A DNA stretch of 64,000 nt from Litsea cubeba (GCA_012931725.1 WHSA01001260.1:323505-387504); one strand, 5' to 3'. Numbered from the stretch's first letter, positions 20,577 through 32,293 are shown. The notes: generated by a model from the sequence alone, not told the origin. Program-made: numbers and translations.

Positions 20577-21743
20577 ATGAAAATCATTAGAATGGATTCC
20601 ACTAAGTTAGATCTTGTACATTCCCTTGTAGATCCTTCTAGACCACTCCTTCTTCCATCTATTGGAGATCCAAACATTGGAATTAATGAATCCAAAGTTG
20701 AATTAAAAGAAGAACATGAATATGAAGAAGACCTTCAACAAGCTTATAATGAGTTATATACATTGTTCTTAAAGCTTGATAAAAATAACAAAAGTTTAAA
20801 AGAAGAATCTAAAAGATTAAACAAAGAATTTGACACTTCTAAAGATGAACTTAGAGTGAAAGAAGAACTAATTCAATGCCTAGACTCTAAGTTTATGATC
20901 ACTTTGCACAACCTATCAAATGCTCAAGATGAACTAAATGAAATGAAATTAAATCAGAATGAGCTAAATAAAGAAAACATGAATCTAAGAGATACATTAA
21001 AAAGACAAGATGAAAACATTGTCTATTTAGAATCCAACTTGAAAATTTCTAAAGATAACTTGTCAAATCTTCAAGATGAAGTAAATGTATCTAAGATAAG
21101 TTGTGAAGGACTTACCAAAGAAAATTCAACTCTAAGTGATCATATAAAAAATCAAGTTGAAGATATTGTTAATTTAGAATCCAAGTTAATAATCACCAAG
21201 GAAAATTTATTTAATGCTCAAAGTGATATAAAAGATTTACAACTTGGATCTAATGTTAATGAACTTAAACTTAAATTAAAAATTGCTAATGAAAAGGTTA
21301 ACAAATTTAATGGAATTGGAATTCAACTCTTAAAAGTTAAAAATGAAAATTCAATTCTTAAAAACCAAGTCACTCAACTTGAGACCCACAAACACAAGTA
21401 TGAGTGCAAATTTACCCAAAGTGAAGAGAAATTAGAAAAACTATTTAAAATGGGTAAATCACAAGGAGATAGGACTGGTCTTGGATTCAATAAGTATATT
21501 ACACATGACCCAAATTTCATCAACTCATTTGTGAAAAGTAAGTCCTCATTCTTATGCACTCAATCTCCATTGCCTAAAATAAAATGTCATTATTGTAGTA
21601 ATGAAGGACATTTCAAATTTGAGTGCAAATTAAGAAAAAGTCATTTGTCTAAACCTATCTATGAACCTCAAAATGGAAAACCTAATTCTATGAAGGTTAA
21701 GGCATTTAAATCAAAGGAAGACTCTAAAGTTTCAACAAATTAA
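20577..21743 (+). CDS. gag: copia-type Gag of C: coiled coil plus CCHC zinc knuckle
   Basis: The frame is about 388 residues. ATG at 20577 or 20592 can start it. Residues 25-300 are a long Lys/Glu/Asn-rich coiled coil (for example LNKEFDTSKDELRVKEEL). A single zinc knuckle CHYCSNEGHFKFEC (CX2CX4HX4C) lies at about residues 342-355, for RNA binding. The usual globular copia capsid (UBN2-type) domain is absent, so this looks like the C-terminal half of a Maximus/SIRE gag brought next to the leader. The frame ends in VSTN. Further sequence downstream (to 22127) lies in another frame. Confidence 0.75.
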   Translation: MKIIRMDSTKLDLVHSLVDPSRPLLLPSIGDPNIGINESKVELKEEHEYEEDLQQAYNELYTLFLKLDKNNKSLKEESKRLNKEFDTSKDELRVKEELIQCLDSKFMITLHNLSNAQDELNEMKLNQNELNKENMNLRDTLKRQDENIVYLESNLKISKDNLSNLQDEVNVSKISCEGLTKENSTLSDHIKNQVEDIVNLESKLIITKENLFNAQSDIKDLQLGSNVNELKLKLKIANEKVNKFNGIGIQLLKVKNENSILKNQVTQLETHKHKYECKFTQSEEKLEKLFKMGKSQGDRTGLGFNKYITHDPNFINSFVKSKSSFLCTQSPLPKIKCHYCSNEGHFKFECKLRKSHLSKPIYEPQNGKPNSMKVKAFKSKEDSKVSTN

Positions 21744-21759
21744 AACATCTCAACAAGAG

Positions 21760-22127
21760 TCTCCTAAGAAAGATTTAAAAAGACTAAACAAGTAAAGAAT
21801 GGTCAAAATAAAACTATCAATAAGAAACCTCTCACTTTACCTCCTTTTACTTTGGAAATGAAAGAAATTTTGAAAAAGGTTGAAAGATTAAAAGCAAAAG
21901 AGGGAGTAAAAGCTAAAAGAAATGAGAAGAATAAAAATATAGTTAAACACCAACTACCTAAGACTAATCATCAATCTAATTATAAAATTATCAAACCTCA
22001 AAGATATGATGTCAAGTCTAAAAGAAATCTGTACTTATCTCCTATAGTTGGTGAAATCTCAAACATAGGCTCAAAGGCTCAATACCTTAGATGGATACCT
22101 AAGGTTAGGCTATTAGACAAATACTAA
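21760..22127 (+). pseudogene. Lys-rich gag/pol linker of C, truncated
   Basis: The open segment is rich in Lys/Asn, ending KAQYLRWIPKVRLLDKY and a stop. In copia polyproteins a W(V/I)PK motif typically sits just before the protease/integrase part. Here the polyprotein stops straight after it, so this is where pol was lost. The segment is separated from the gag frame by a frameshift near 21743-21800. Confidence 0.55.
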
Positions 22128-23023
22128 GGCCTAGTGATTAGATTAGACCAACCCACCCTCATAAGTTAGATGTCTTGTTGGTCCTAAGTCTAAATGGTTC
22201 AAAATTTTCAATTGTTTGAGAATTATTTGTTGAAAATGCATTTTTAAACTCAAAAGGTACTTGATATTAAAATGCATATGTTTGATCAATTAAAAAAAAA
22301 TGTGTTTGATGATTACTTCTCTTATGATCAGTTAATTGTTCTTCATAAGTTAAATCAATCATAAAACATTCTAGGCAATGATCATGAGAAAAATAGCAGA
22401 ATCAGTGGATTAGTCCACTTTTCAACAAGTATCGGCTGATCGATACTTAAGTCATCGGTGGACCGATGAGGCAGTGGCTCGATAAAACCCTACGCGCAGA
22501 AAACTTCTGTTCTGTTTTTCTCTTTCACAAACAGACCTAGGGCTTCTTCTTCATCTCCTTGCTAGTAACACTCCTTCAAGGCTGAAGATCAAAACCATTA
22601 TAAGCAGAGATTTTCGAAAAATCCGTCTTCAAGCAAAACTCTATTGGCATTGCTTCAGCTGTACCTCGTGCGGTTGTGGTGTGTTCGGCAGCAGTTCATA
22701 TGGCTGTATTGGTTTAGTGGTTTGAAGATTCTCTGCAGGTTTTGTGTGGTTTGAGAAATCATTGTCAAAATAGTCCTCAAGCCATCAACAAGTCAAGATC
22801 TCCAAGCCAATCGATGCTCACAGTCGACTGCTATGTGCTGTTTTGAGAAACCCAACCTCATGAATCACATCCGAATTTGAGTATCTGTTCTTGGTTCTTT
22901 TCCTGAATTAGACTGAGGTAAAATTGAATTTGATCTCTTTACTTCATCTTCGTCCACAATCACTCTCTAGATTTTCAAGTCCTTCTGTCACAATCTCACT
23001 GTGCACACTAAGTGTCTGTGAAA
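22128..23023 (+). other. Non-coding spacer between gag and ORF2 of C with promoter-like block
   Basis: There is no ORF and no trace of pol. At 22432-22470 there are two dyad words (ATCGGCTGATCGAT and CATCGGTGGACCGATG) like those in the C LTR U3. They are followed by CGATAAAACC (22480-22489), a pyrimidine-rich leader and the ORF2 ATG. The arrangement copies that of the LTR promoter. Confidence 0.5.
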
Positions 23024-24209
23024 ATGCCTCCAAGAACCAAGAAGGCCACTCCTAGGCAACCTATCAAGAAGGGAAAAGCCACAGCCTCCTCTAGTAGACT
23101 AATAGAGGATAGTGGAAATGAAAGTACATCTCCTTCATCTTCATCTCCTCCTCCTCCTCCTCCTCCTCCTCCTTCAACCAATTTAAGACTTGACTCAAAC
23201 ATTTTACAAAGTCTTCAAAGGAGGACTGTAGTAGTGGAAAGAAGGACTATAGTGGAAAAGATTAGTTCCATGGGTTTTAATTTGAGTGATGTACTTGGCC
23301 AAGTGGGATGGGATAGGATTCTCCTTTGGGGTGATAATGCATATCCTTCTCTAGTCAAATTCTTGTATGCATCCATCACTAGCACAAATGACTCTATTAA
23401 TGCTTGTTCTTTTACCATCTCCTTCATGCATAGAGATGAAGTGTTTACACCCCAGAGACTAGGATCAATCATGGCTCCATCGGAGGATGAGAGAATCAAA
23501 GCCACCATTGACATATGTGGCTTCAACTGTCCATGGGATCAAAAGAAACATCACCTAACCATCAGTTCACTAATTCCCATCAATAGGATTCTTCACAATC
23601 TCTTTACCTATAATGTATATCCTAGAGGTGGTAATAGAACTTGAGCTTACCGCTTTCATGGTTAGTGTCTTATCCAAGGTTGTGACTGGCACTCCCATTT
23701 GTCTACCTTCTCTCATCTGCCATACAATTATCAAGTTTCGAAATTCTCTGGCACAAAAGAATGCAATTCCATATGGGTTCGTAATGACTCAGATTGCCCT
23801 CCAGTTTGGTATTCCCATACCCACTGGAGAAAGCTCCATTTTCAAAGCTCCATTCTCTTTGACCAATCTGAATCAAATGAATCTCATTCCAAATCCTCAA
23901 ATCCCCATAGCAGATGATCCTCCATTAGCACAAGAGCCTCCATTGAGACAAGAGATACCTAGATCTCCACCTCCTCCTACTCGTGCTTCATCTTCAAGGC
24001 ATACTCCTGGTCCTTCTACCCCTGGCACATCCTCTGACTGGCAAGCAACTGTGGAGAGAGATATAGCCTACTTGAAGAGGAAGCAGAAGAAACAATCGAA
24101 AACAATGAACAAACTGTTCAAATACCTCTCCAAGATCTCAAAGAGCTGCAGAAGGGATGACGTTGCTAGATCACCATCTCCATCACCTCCATCTCCAGAG
24201 TCTGATTAG
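23024..24209 (+). pseudogene. C-family ORF2 (putative plant transposon protein-like), one frameshift
   Basis: The ATG at 23024 is preceded by an open leader. The order is a basic tail (RTKKATPRQPIKK), Ser/Pro-rich region with a (CCT)n-encoded poly-Pro run (23144-23172), a globular region (DVLGQVGWDRILLWGDNAYP, FYAS-like and FMHRDEVFTP motifs), a Pro-rich linker and a basic helical tail (LKRKQKKQSKTMNK). A 1-nt insertion at about 23640 breaks the frame; the copy at 17396-18070 lacks it. The function is unknown. It occupies the place where some Sirevirus-type elements carry an env-like ORF, but no signal peptide or membrane segment is visible, so env is unlikely. Confidence 0.7.
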
Positions 24210-24796
24210 GAACTAACTATCCATGTCACCACATTTTGTGTTTAAATTGGTGTATTTTTGGTGGTGTATTTTGTATTGGGAACAAGGCTGGATAATTAGT
24301 TTAGACTTTGTCCTTTAAACTTCTATTTTCAGTTCATGAATGGTCATGTTTATATCATTTGTCAAATTGTAAGACTTTTTAATATCTTTATATATTGAAT
24401 GACATCCTTTGTTCTATTTGCCATCTACATGATTGCTTTTTCCTTCCTTTACATTACGGATATCAAAATTATGCTATGAGAAAGGTATGTGTTTGCATGA
24501 GTATTGTTTGCAGACTATTTTAGCAATTTGATGTTAATGGGGGAGAAGAAGAAACATAAAGACTAAGAGGGAGAAGAAGACTAAAGACTAAGGATGAAGA
24601 GAAGAGAAATGAAAAAGAAGAAATCTGTAAACACCATTGCTAGAACAATGGGGGAGAAAAGAGAAGGAGCTGATTATGAACAAAGGGGGAGTTGAAGCAA
24701 AAAGATATGAAATGGATGAATGGTTATGTGTTGATGATAGTTTATAGTTTTTAATGGTTAAGTGTTATTTGCCATCAAATTGCAAAGGGGAGAGAT

Positions 24797-26609
24797 TGTT
24801 AGACCCTAAGTTGTTTGCAATTTGATGTCTTGCATTTGCATAATATTCATCTCATCACTTTCATTTTCATTTCACAAGTTTCTTCTTGTAAATCATCTTT
24901 TGACTTAACCTACTCATGTTTTAATTTAAACTCTTTTTGGTTGATTTGAATTTTGATTTTAATCATGTTTTTCTTAATGAAACAATTTATAAAAACACCT
25001 TTCAAATCTGAGTTTTCAAATGGTTTCAAAGTCTCACTCTTCAAAAACATCAGATCTTCAGAAAATTGACCTGACCACTCTGTCGGTCAAGTCGTCGGTT
25101 CGCATCGGTCAACCCACAAGCGAACCAAGGTCAACCGATGGATCCATCGGTTCCATTTCAAGTGAGCTACATTTTCAGAACTTCTCTATCGGTCTGCTCC
25201 TCGGTTCCTATCGGTCAACCAATAGTACATGAATTGTAAGACCGAGAGCTCGTCGGTTCCAAAAATAGTCAGCAACTTTTTCAACAACTTTGTGCTATCG
25301 GTTCACTTATCGGTTCCCTATCGGTCAACCGATAAATGACGGTCAACCGATGACTGCATATGGGTCAGAAAAACTTTCAAAAATATGACCGTTGCATATG
25401 ACCGTTGAGCTATCGGTCGACCGACACCTAGTTATCGGTTGACCGACAGGCATCCGTTGGAACACTTTTTCTATAAAAAGCAAGTTCATTCCAAGGAATC
25501 AGGTGATGAAAAGGGAGGCCAGTTTTGGTGTTTTTATTGCCCAAGCAAAGGGAATGAATTAAAGAAACTTGTTTGGTCCAATTGGAAAGCTAAATCTTAT
25601 TACCAGAAGTTAAATCCCAGTAAGCTTTAATTTCCTAGTGCGTATGTTTCATGCTTTGTTTTAAATCTTTGGAAAATGTTTTCTAGCATGCTAACTATGT
25701 GGAGTGGAATCCATATCTTATTTAATCCTTGATTCACATGTTTTGGATTCCACCTCTTGATTTCAAACCAAGTTCTGTTTAAACTGTGTTAATCATGCTT
25801 TGTCTAAATCTTTGATTTCTGTATAGCATGATACATTAACTTGTTTGAATCATTCCTTGTTGTTTTCAATTTGTTTAGAACTTTAGTTAAACCTTTGTTT
25901 TTGAAAACAACTTTACACATGCATCACTTGATTAGTATTAATCATTTTCATACAACCTGTGATCTTTAAATTTTCATATCATTCACAAGTTTGTATTTGT
26001 TCAAGTGATTTGCATTCAACTTCAATCATATTATTTATGTGCTTTAAATTTTGAAATGCTTTAAGCATAAAATTCATTGGACTTAATTTCAACTTGATTG
26101 AAGTTCTACACACACACACCCCATGAGCATTCATCTTTACATTTCTTAGTGTGTTGTGTGAATTCATTTTCACTTTCATATTTGCCTAATTAAGAGGCAC
26201 CTTTTAAGAGCTTAATCTATTTCTCTTCTAGTGTGTAGACACTTCCTTGAGAAAGAAAGATATTGTAAAGGTTATTGCTTAGCCTTGGAAAGCATAGTGT
26301 ATAGGTTGTTGTTTAGCCTAGAAAAACAACTTTGTAAAGGTCATTGCTTAGCCTATTGTAAAAGCATAAATAGTGGAAATCCGGTGGGGTGTTGAACACA
26401 AACCGGTAGTGGATGTAGGCATTGAGGCTGAACCACTCTAAATCATTGTGTAATGGTGAATGGCTTGTGGTGATTGAATTGCTTATCTTCCGCACTTACT
26501 CACATAATCATCATTAGTTAAAAGTAAATTGGAAAAAAATTTAAATTGGCCATTAAATTGAAGATCACCCTATTCACCCCCCCTCTAGGGTTAGGATCCC
26601 GGACTTTCA
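24797..26609 (+). repeat. Right LTR of C (1813 bp)
   Basis: It begins TGTTAGACCC after the tract CAAAGGGGAGAGAT and ends GGACTTTCA. Homology to 18664-20477 is end to end. It is followed by TTTAC, the first bases of B's gag in reverse. Confidence 0.92.
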
Positions 26610-27910
26610 TTTACCTCATCGTCTTGATGATTCGGAGGAGGTTCATTGTTCGCCTGATTTTGGATGGCGAGGAGAAGGTTTTCCATCAGAGTTTCAATCC
26701 TCTGCTGGCCTTTTTCCAACTGCTGGATGTGGGTGATCGCATCATCTTGAGGTGGATTGCGGGGTGGTGGCTCAGAATTTGTAGCCAGGACGTTCATCCC
26801 TCGAGATTCGAACGAAAAAACTGTCCTGGTGACTGAGCTGGGGCTCATTCTTTTTGAAGAAGAGCTTGAGGAAGGATACTCTACCGTCCTTTGCTTGAAG
26901 GAGCAGGGGATTCTTCTGAGTGTCTTCTTGTCCTGGAGATGCTACGGGTCATCGGACGTCGGACATGGATTTTGGATGCTGACTTTTGGCGTCTTCTGGT
27001 TTTTCCAACCATATGGACAGCAGCAACTTGGTTGGGTCTATTTTTTTCGACCCATTTGGGAGAGACTTGAAGTGTAGGAGGCTGGGTCCTTTGCTTCTCT
27101 AGTCTCTTTTGCCGATATGTCGCACGGCGGCGTATACGACGAGCAACTTGAGCTTCAGTCAGCTCTGGTCGGGCTTTGACGATGAAGGATGTACTCCCTC
27201 GGGCACAGCAGCCGAGCCTGTCTTCTTTGTAGCTGGCCAAGGACAGGATGCGAACCCTGTCCTTCGCCTGTTGCAGCGAAGCTTTGAATTTTTGGAGTTC
27301 GGCCCCTGTAGAGATGAAGGGTCGTACTGCAGGTTTGTAGGCCTTAGCAGGTGCTTGCAGAGGCCTTGTGATGCATGACTTTATTTTGGGCTTGTAGGAA
27401 TAAGCCGGCTCATGCTGAGAGTCAGATTGGAGATGAGTCTCTCCTCTTTCATGTGGGCAAGAGGGTAGAACTGGTTCTCCTTGAGTGGGGCCAGGAATGC
27501 TGGCTTGGTGGATGTTTGGGACCTTTTTTGTTTTGGTGAAGGTCTTGGGGACCAAGTCTTGGGATAGACCTGGTCGTTTGCTGGTCGAGGCTTCGTGGGG
27601 CTGCCACGGGCTTCGGGCCTTCTGGTGCTCGCCTTTGGTGTCACGGTAGTGACACGTTGAGAGGCGAGTTTCTGCTTCTTGGAAGGAGCAGTTTGTTCAT
27701 CGGGAAGTGGGAATGGTCCCAGCGTCCCAAAGACAATAGTCCGGGGAGTCGAGCTCGACCGGAGTTCAGAGAGTTGCTGAGGGAGTTGATGATTCGGCAG
27801 CTGATGGGGCGCTTGTAGGTGCGCGTGGTTTGCTTCTGTTGAAGCATAAGTTGGTGCTTGTTCTCGTCGAAGGTAATGGTTAGTGAAGCTGCCATTGTTA
27901 GTTTTTGAAA
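26610..27910 (-). pseudogene. gag: Tat gag N-terminal region of element B
   Basis: On the minus strand it begins near MAASLTITFDEN (about 27890) and runs through Pro/Gln/Lys-rich sequence. Three open segments are joined by frameshifts: about 27860-27381, 27555-26881 and 26848-26610. The middle segment is strongly basic (ARRIRRRATYRQKRLEKQR, KTRRRQKSASK). The last has a coiled-coil block (THIQQLEKGQQRIETLMEN) and ends NNEPPPNHQDDEVN, where C is inserted. The sequence continues in register with 32296-32895 of another copy. The basic N-terminal extension is long and its role is unknown. It may correspond to the extra 5' ORF known in Ogre/Tat elements. Confidence 0.7.
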
Positions 27911-27949
27911 AGTTTCTGAAACAAGACCACATCCATTAGTAATCACAAG

Positions 27950-28300
27950 AATATAATGATCATAAATGGGAAGTTCTATGGTTTTGTCTTTTCAAATTGC
28001 TCGAGGGAGATGACCCAAGCAATATGAAGAAGGCAGAAAGCCATAGAGGGTACAATTGTTCTGATCGCAGGTATGGAAGCCCAGAATGAGCGTCCCATTG
28101 ACTGCTATAAGCAATTGTGAACTTAAATTTGACTTATCGAAAAGCAGAGCTTGATCGAGGTAAGAAGAATATAAAGTTGGAGTTACAAATGTGCCGGTCG
28201 CGAATACAGTAGACCCTGAAAGGGCGTACTAGTACCGTTAGACACAAATGTTTTGAGACCGCATCCATGAGATGAGATTCCCTGTTTTGAAAGGTCAAGA
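27950..28300 (-). other. Leader of Tat element B, unique part
   Basis: No gene or repeat is recognised. Confidence 0.5.
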
Positions 28301-28309
28301 TTGGATTTA

Positions 28310-28575
28310 TCAAAGAGGGCAGATGGTATTCTGATCCAAATACGGTCTCAGCGATTTCCGCGAGCGCCAGTATTCAGAAGGAAATGAGCCATAATTTCTC
28401 GAATCTGAATCCAAAAATGACGAGTTTTTTTTTTTTGAAAGGCCAATATCGGGTTCATCAAAGCGAGCAAAAGGTATTCCAATCTGAACACGGGCTCAGC
28501 GATTTCCGCGAGCGCCAGTGCTCAGAAAGGAGAAAGCCAAGATTTCTCCAATCTAAACCCAAAATGATGGAAGTT
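28310..28575 (-). repeat. Tandem repeat of about 130-140 bp in B leader
   Basis: There are two copies containing CAGCGATTTCCGCGAGCGCCA, TCATCAAAG/TTATCAAAG words and an AATCTNAANCCAAAAATGA tail. Each is followed by a poly-T run. Confidence 0.75.
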
Positions 28576-28745
28576 TTTTTTTTTGAAGATTTTTTTTTCT
28601 AGATTTTTTTTAAAAAAAAATCTTTTTATTTATTTATTTTATTTATTTGTTTTTCAGATTTTTTTTTTGAAAATTTTTATTTTTTATTTTTTATTTTAAA
28701 ATTTTTATTTTTAAAAATTTTATTTTTGAAAAAAATTTATTTAAA
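28576..28745. repeat. Low-complexity A/T tract
   Basis: About 170 bp is almost only A and T, with T-runs and A-runs that can pair with each other (28605-28735). Confidence 0.85.
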
Positions 28746-28985
28746 AGACGAGAGAGTACACATAGGCCTCCTAACCTGGTCTTATGAAATCTCGATTGAT
28801 AGAATTGCCCCTAGGTAAGGGTAGGATTACTTAATGAACGCGTTTGGAGGACCCTTGCCTAGAAGAGTCAAGCTGTCTCCACACTCTGGACAAGGCTTTT
28901 CTTGAATCAACCATGATCAAAGAACGCAGTTGGTTTAACCTTAGTGTTCTATATCTTTTTTTTTTATTTTTTTATATATATATTT

Positions 28986-29740
28986 AGATCTTTAATGAAC
29001 TCATCGAAGAGAAACGATGGCCCAAAACCTTAGTCGAACAGGCTCAACATTTCTGCAAGCATGATGAACGATAGGAAAGGATCAAGGTTTCTCAATTTTG
29101 AATCCAAAATGAAAAATCTCATTTTTTGTTTTTTTTTCTAGATCTTTAATGAACTCATCAAAGAGAAACAATGGCCCAAAACCTTAGTCGAACAGGCTCA
29201 ACATTTCTGCAAGCACGATGAACGATAGGAAAGGATCAAGGTTTCTCAATTTTGAATCAAAAATGAAAAATCTGATTTTTTTGTTTTTTTTTTCTAGATC
29301 TTTAATGAACTCATCGAAGAGAAACGATGGCCCAAAACCTTAGTTGAACAGGCTCAACATTTCTGCAAGCACGATGAATGATAGGAAAGGATCAAGGTTT
29401 CTCAATTTTGAATCCAAAATGAAAAATCTGATTTTTTGTTTTTTTTTCTAGATCTTTAATGAACTCATCGAAGAGAAACGATGGCCCAAAACCTTAGTCG
29501 AACAGGCTCAACATTTCTGCAAGCACGATGAACGATAGGAAAGGATCAAGGTTTCTCAATTTTGAATCCAAAATGAAAAATCTGATTTTTTGTTTTTTTT
29601 TTCTAGATCTTTAATGAACTCATCGAAGAGAAACGATGGTCCAAAACCTTAGTCGAACAGGCTCAACATTTTTGCAAGCACGATGAACGATAGGAAAGGA
29701 TCAAGGTTTCTCAATTTTGAATCCAAAAATCTGATTTTTT
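28986..29740 (-). repeat. Five-copy tandem repeat of about 155 bp in B leader
   Basis: AGATCTTTAATGAACTCATC starts at 28986, 29140, 29296, 29450 and 29605, giving spacings of 154-156 bp. Units are nearly identical; length differences sit in the poly-T stretch. The array lies between the PBS side and gag of B, so it would be in the genomic RNA leader. Confidence 0.93.
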
Positions 29741-29836
29741 TTTGTTGAAAAGAGAAAGAGTGGAAATAAATTCAAAGAATTAGAAATTTCCAAAAAATCT
29801 CATCTTATTTTTTTAGATGCGGAATCCAACATAGCT

Positions 29837-32293
29837 TGATGGACCAGTGTTATTCTGCTCGGTTCTACCGAGGTCGGCAGACGTGGGAGTCCGTTTGGGT
29901 CCAACCCTTTCGTAACTGGGGGGCAGAGGCGTGCATCAACATTTCTTTTGTGTGGGTGTGCCAGATTTTCTATTTTACTTGGAATTGCAAGTGGTGATCC
30001 GGAGATCAACCTTCGCAAGTAAAAAGGAAATAAACTTCTTTCCAGTTTTCCATTGCACATATATTTAAAAAAAGAGACATTTTCTTGATTTGCCGTGAAA
30101 GGCAATTTTTTTTGGCATTTATAGCCGATTTTGGCATTTATAGCCGATTTTTGGCGTTTATAGCCGATTTTGGCGTTTATAGCCGATTTACAATCCTTAT
30201 CAATAATGAAAGACAAGAGTTGTGTTTTTTGTCTCTTTTAAAAAAATACAAACTACAATGAAAAGCAAGAAAAGGAGGATCTAACTTCTCAGGAGATTGT
30301 GGGGGACCCGTTCAGATTGACGGTCGCAAGCCATATGTGGACTTCGCCATCATCCATGCAGATGAGAATAGAGGATGCAATTGATTCGCTTGGCTTGGCT
30401 ATAACCTTAGGCTTTTAGAGGACAAAGACCAAAAGGAGGTCCTATTCCAATAAAAAACCAAGTAGACGGGCTGAAAAGCCACGTCTAAGCCATTGGAGGC
30501 AGAAGGAGAAGGCAAGGACCTTGGGGGGAGGGTACCCCCCAAGGGACTTTTGTCACCTTTTAGCGGTGGTCGGTGTAGAACTTCAGCAGAGTTTTATCTC
30601 TTTCTTTCTCTGGATTTCTATGTTTTTTTTCTGATCTGGGATCTGTTTTCTTTTTCCCGATGATCTCTGTGATTTTTCCGATCTGGAATTCTTTGGAATG
30701 CTCTCCTATTTATAAGCTTTTAGGTAGCCATTTAGGAGGATTTATGAGCCTTGATTGTCATAAAGCTACATAAAGGGAGGAGTTACAAGATTGAATTCTT
30801 TATTTTGTAACTCCTTTTTCTTGGCTTCTGATTGGCCGGAGGAGATTGAGGGCTTTTAATCGCCTTTAATCGCCATGATGGGAGGAGTTTCATGGGTTAA
30901 ATGCCATGAATCTCTTGACTTGTAACTCCCGAATGCTTGCTTCTGATTGGGCTGTCAAAAGAAATGGATTAATGACTGTAATAAAGCTAGTCAATTAATC
31001 GCGTTAAGTGGTCGCCGAGCAGTTGAAGAGTCGCGGGCCGTGCCGTGTTGTTTGGGATTCTTCTGGCGATGATCAATGATGGATCTTCATGTAGATCGGC
31101 ATCAGATGACCATGTAATTTCAGGTATTGGTTGCCAATAGCGGGTCGGTGCCATCTGTCCTGTCGATTTCTCGATCGGTCGGGTAGAAAGCACACTTTTT
31201 TTGGTTGACCGGTTGGCGATCAATGTTGATTTCAATACTCTTGATGATTGACCCATGGTTTTGACGGATGTCAAAGGATTTGGTGTCTCAAAAGTATGAA
31301 TTTTGGAAAATACCAGAGGTCGGACGCTTCGAATCGCGAAAAAACGGCGAAAAACGGGGTTTCCGGGGCCCTCCCGGCGATCACGGGCTCCAGGGTCGCA
31401 GGGGCCTGCGACCCTGGAGGGATTTTCCCCCTTTTTGTCCCTTTTTGTGTCCGTTTTTGCTGTTTTTCGATTCTTTTTTCATCTGTGTTTTTCCATGACA
31501 ATTTTGACCATTTGTTGGCCTGATTTCCTTGTAGAAAACCTGATGAGAATCCTTGCATTTTGTTTTGCAAAGTTTCCAATTTTCTGAGAAAGCCGAAGAC
31601 ATTGTCGCGCATTGCTGCCGATTTTCCGTCAGAAGCTGAAACTGGGTCAAACGATGTCGGAATGACCTGAGATTTGGGGTGAAGCCTGCTGAGCAATAAA
31701 TAAGACCAACCATAGGATTTTGTTTGAGTTTTGAAGCCGTTTGGGGTCCTATCACCAGTAGACTTGCTTTTGTCGCGATGAAGATGTCGAGGCTTGATGT
31801 GCGGTCAACTGATGTCCGATTGACTTGAAATTTGACAGGGAACCTATTGGAGTCATTTTAAGATGATCCATAGGCCCTATCTTGGAAAACCATGGTCCCG
31901 AGGAGCTTCGTCACCGAGAGGCCTGATTTAGCTGTTCGAGGGTTGATGTAGGGTCAAACGTTGTCGGTTTGACTCAGAACTTGACGTGGAGCCTTTTGGA
32001 TGTATTTTGAGACCATCTATCCGCTCTGATCGAAGATTTGGTGTCTCCGATGCTTTCGCCGCCGAGAGCTCCTTTTCAGCTGCCGGAGAAGCGAAGTTAG
32101 GCCAAATGATTTTGAAATGGCCCGAAATTTCTTGTGTACTCCTCTTTTGGCTGTCTTGAAGGATCTTGCAGTTTTTGTTTGATTCTGACAAGATTTGATT
32201 TTTTGGAAGTAGCATTGCCTATTTATGGCAGGTTGCGACTTCATGTAGCTTTTTGGATCTTGAAGAGGCAAAATGACATTTTTGGTGTCAACA
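29837..32293 (-). repeat. 5' LTR of Tat element B (2457 bp)
   Basis: On the minus strand it starts TGTTGACACC (32293) and ends GGTCCATCA (29837). It is homologous to 15077-17394. It carries TATAAATA at 30714-30707, a 14-bp-stem inverted repeat at 31388-31419 and four GGC(A/G)TTTATAGCC copies (30112-30187). Immediately internal is TGGATTCCGCATC (29828-29816), a possible primer-binding site that I could not match to a tRNA. Confidence 0.9.

Larger units (their letters stand above)
17395..26609 (+). mobile_element. Tandem copia-type (Maximus/SIRE-like) pol-less element C
   Basis: The order is partial internal region, LTR, internal region, LTR, with the middle LTR shared. The primer-binding site TGGTATCAGAGC (initiator Met tRNA) and polypurine tract CAAAGGGGGAGAGAT are copia-typical. 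The internal region (20478-24796) encodes a gag with one zinc knuckle and a second ORF, but has no protease, integrase, RT or RNase H. The LTR-internal-LTR-internal layout suggests unequal recombination between LTRs. The right end abuts B's gag with likely TSD TTTAC (26610-26614). Confidence 0.85.
26610..32293 (-). mobile_element. Tat element B, 5' part, inverted
   Basis: Read on the minus strand: 5' LTR (32293-29837), leader with tandem repeats (29836-27950), gag N-terminus, then interruption by C. It is the same family as A and D. The LTR outer end is followed by CGAAC (32294-32298), which is in register with the gag of E, so B inserted into E. Confidence 0.85.

Noticed and set aside
23024..24209. 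Envelope gene of a Sirevirus-like element
   Set aside because: No signal peptide, transmembrane segment or Cys pattern. The product is Pro-rich and basic.
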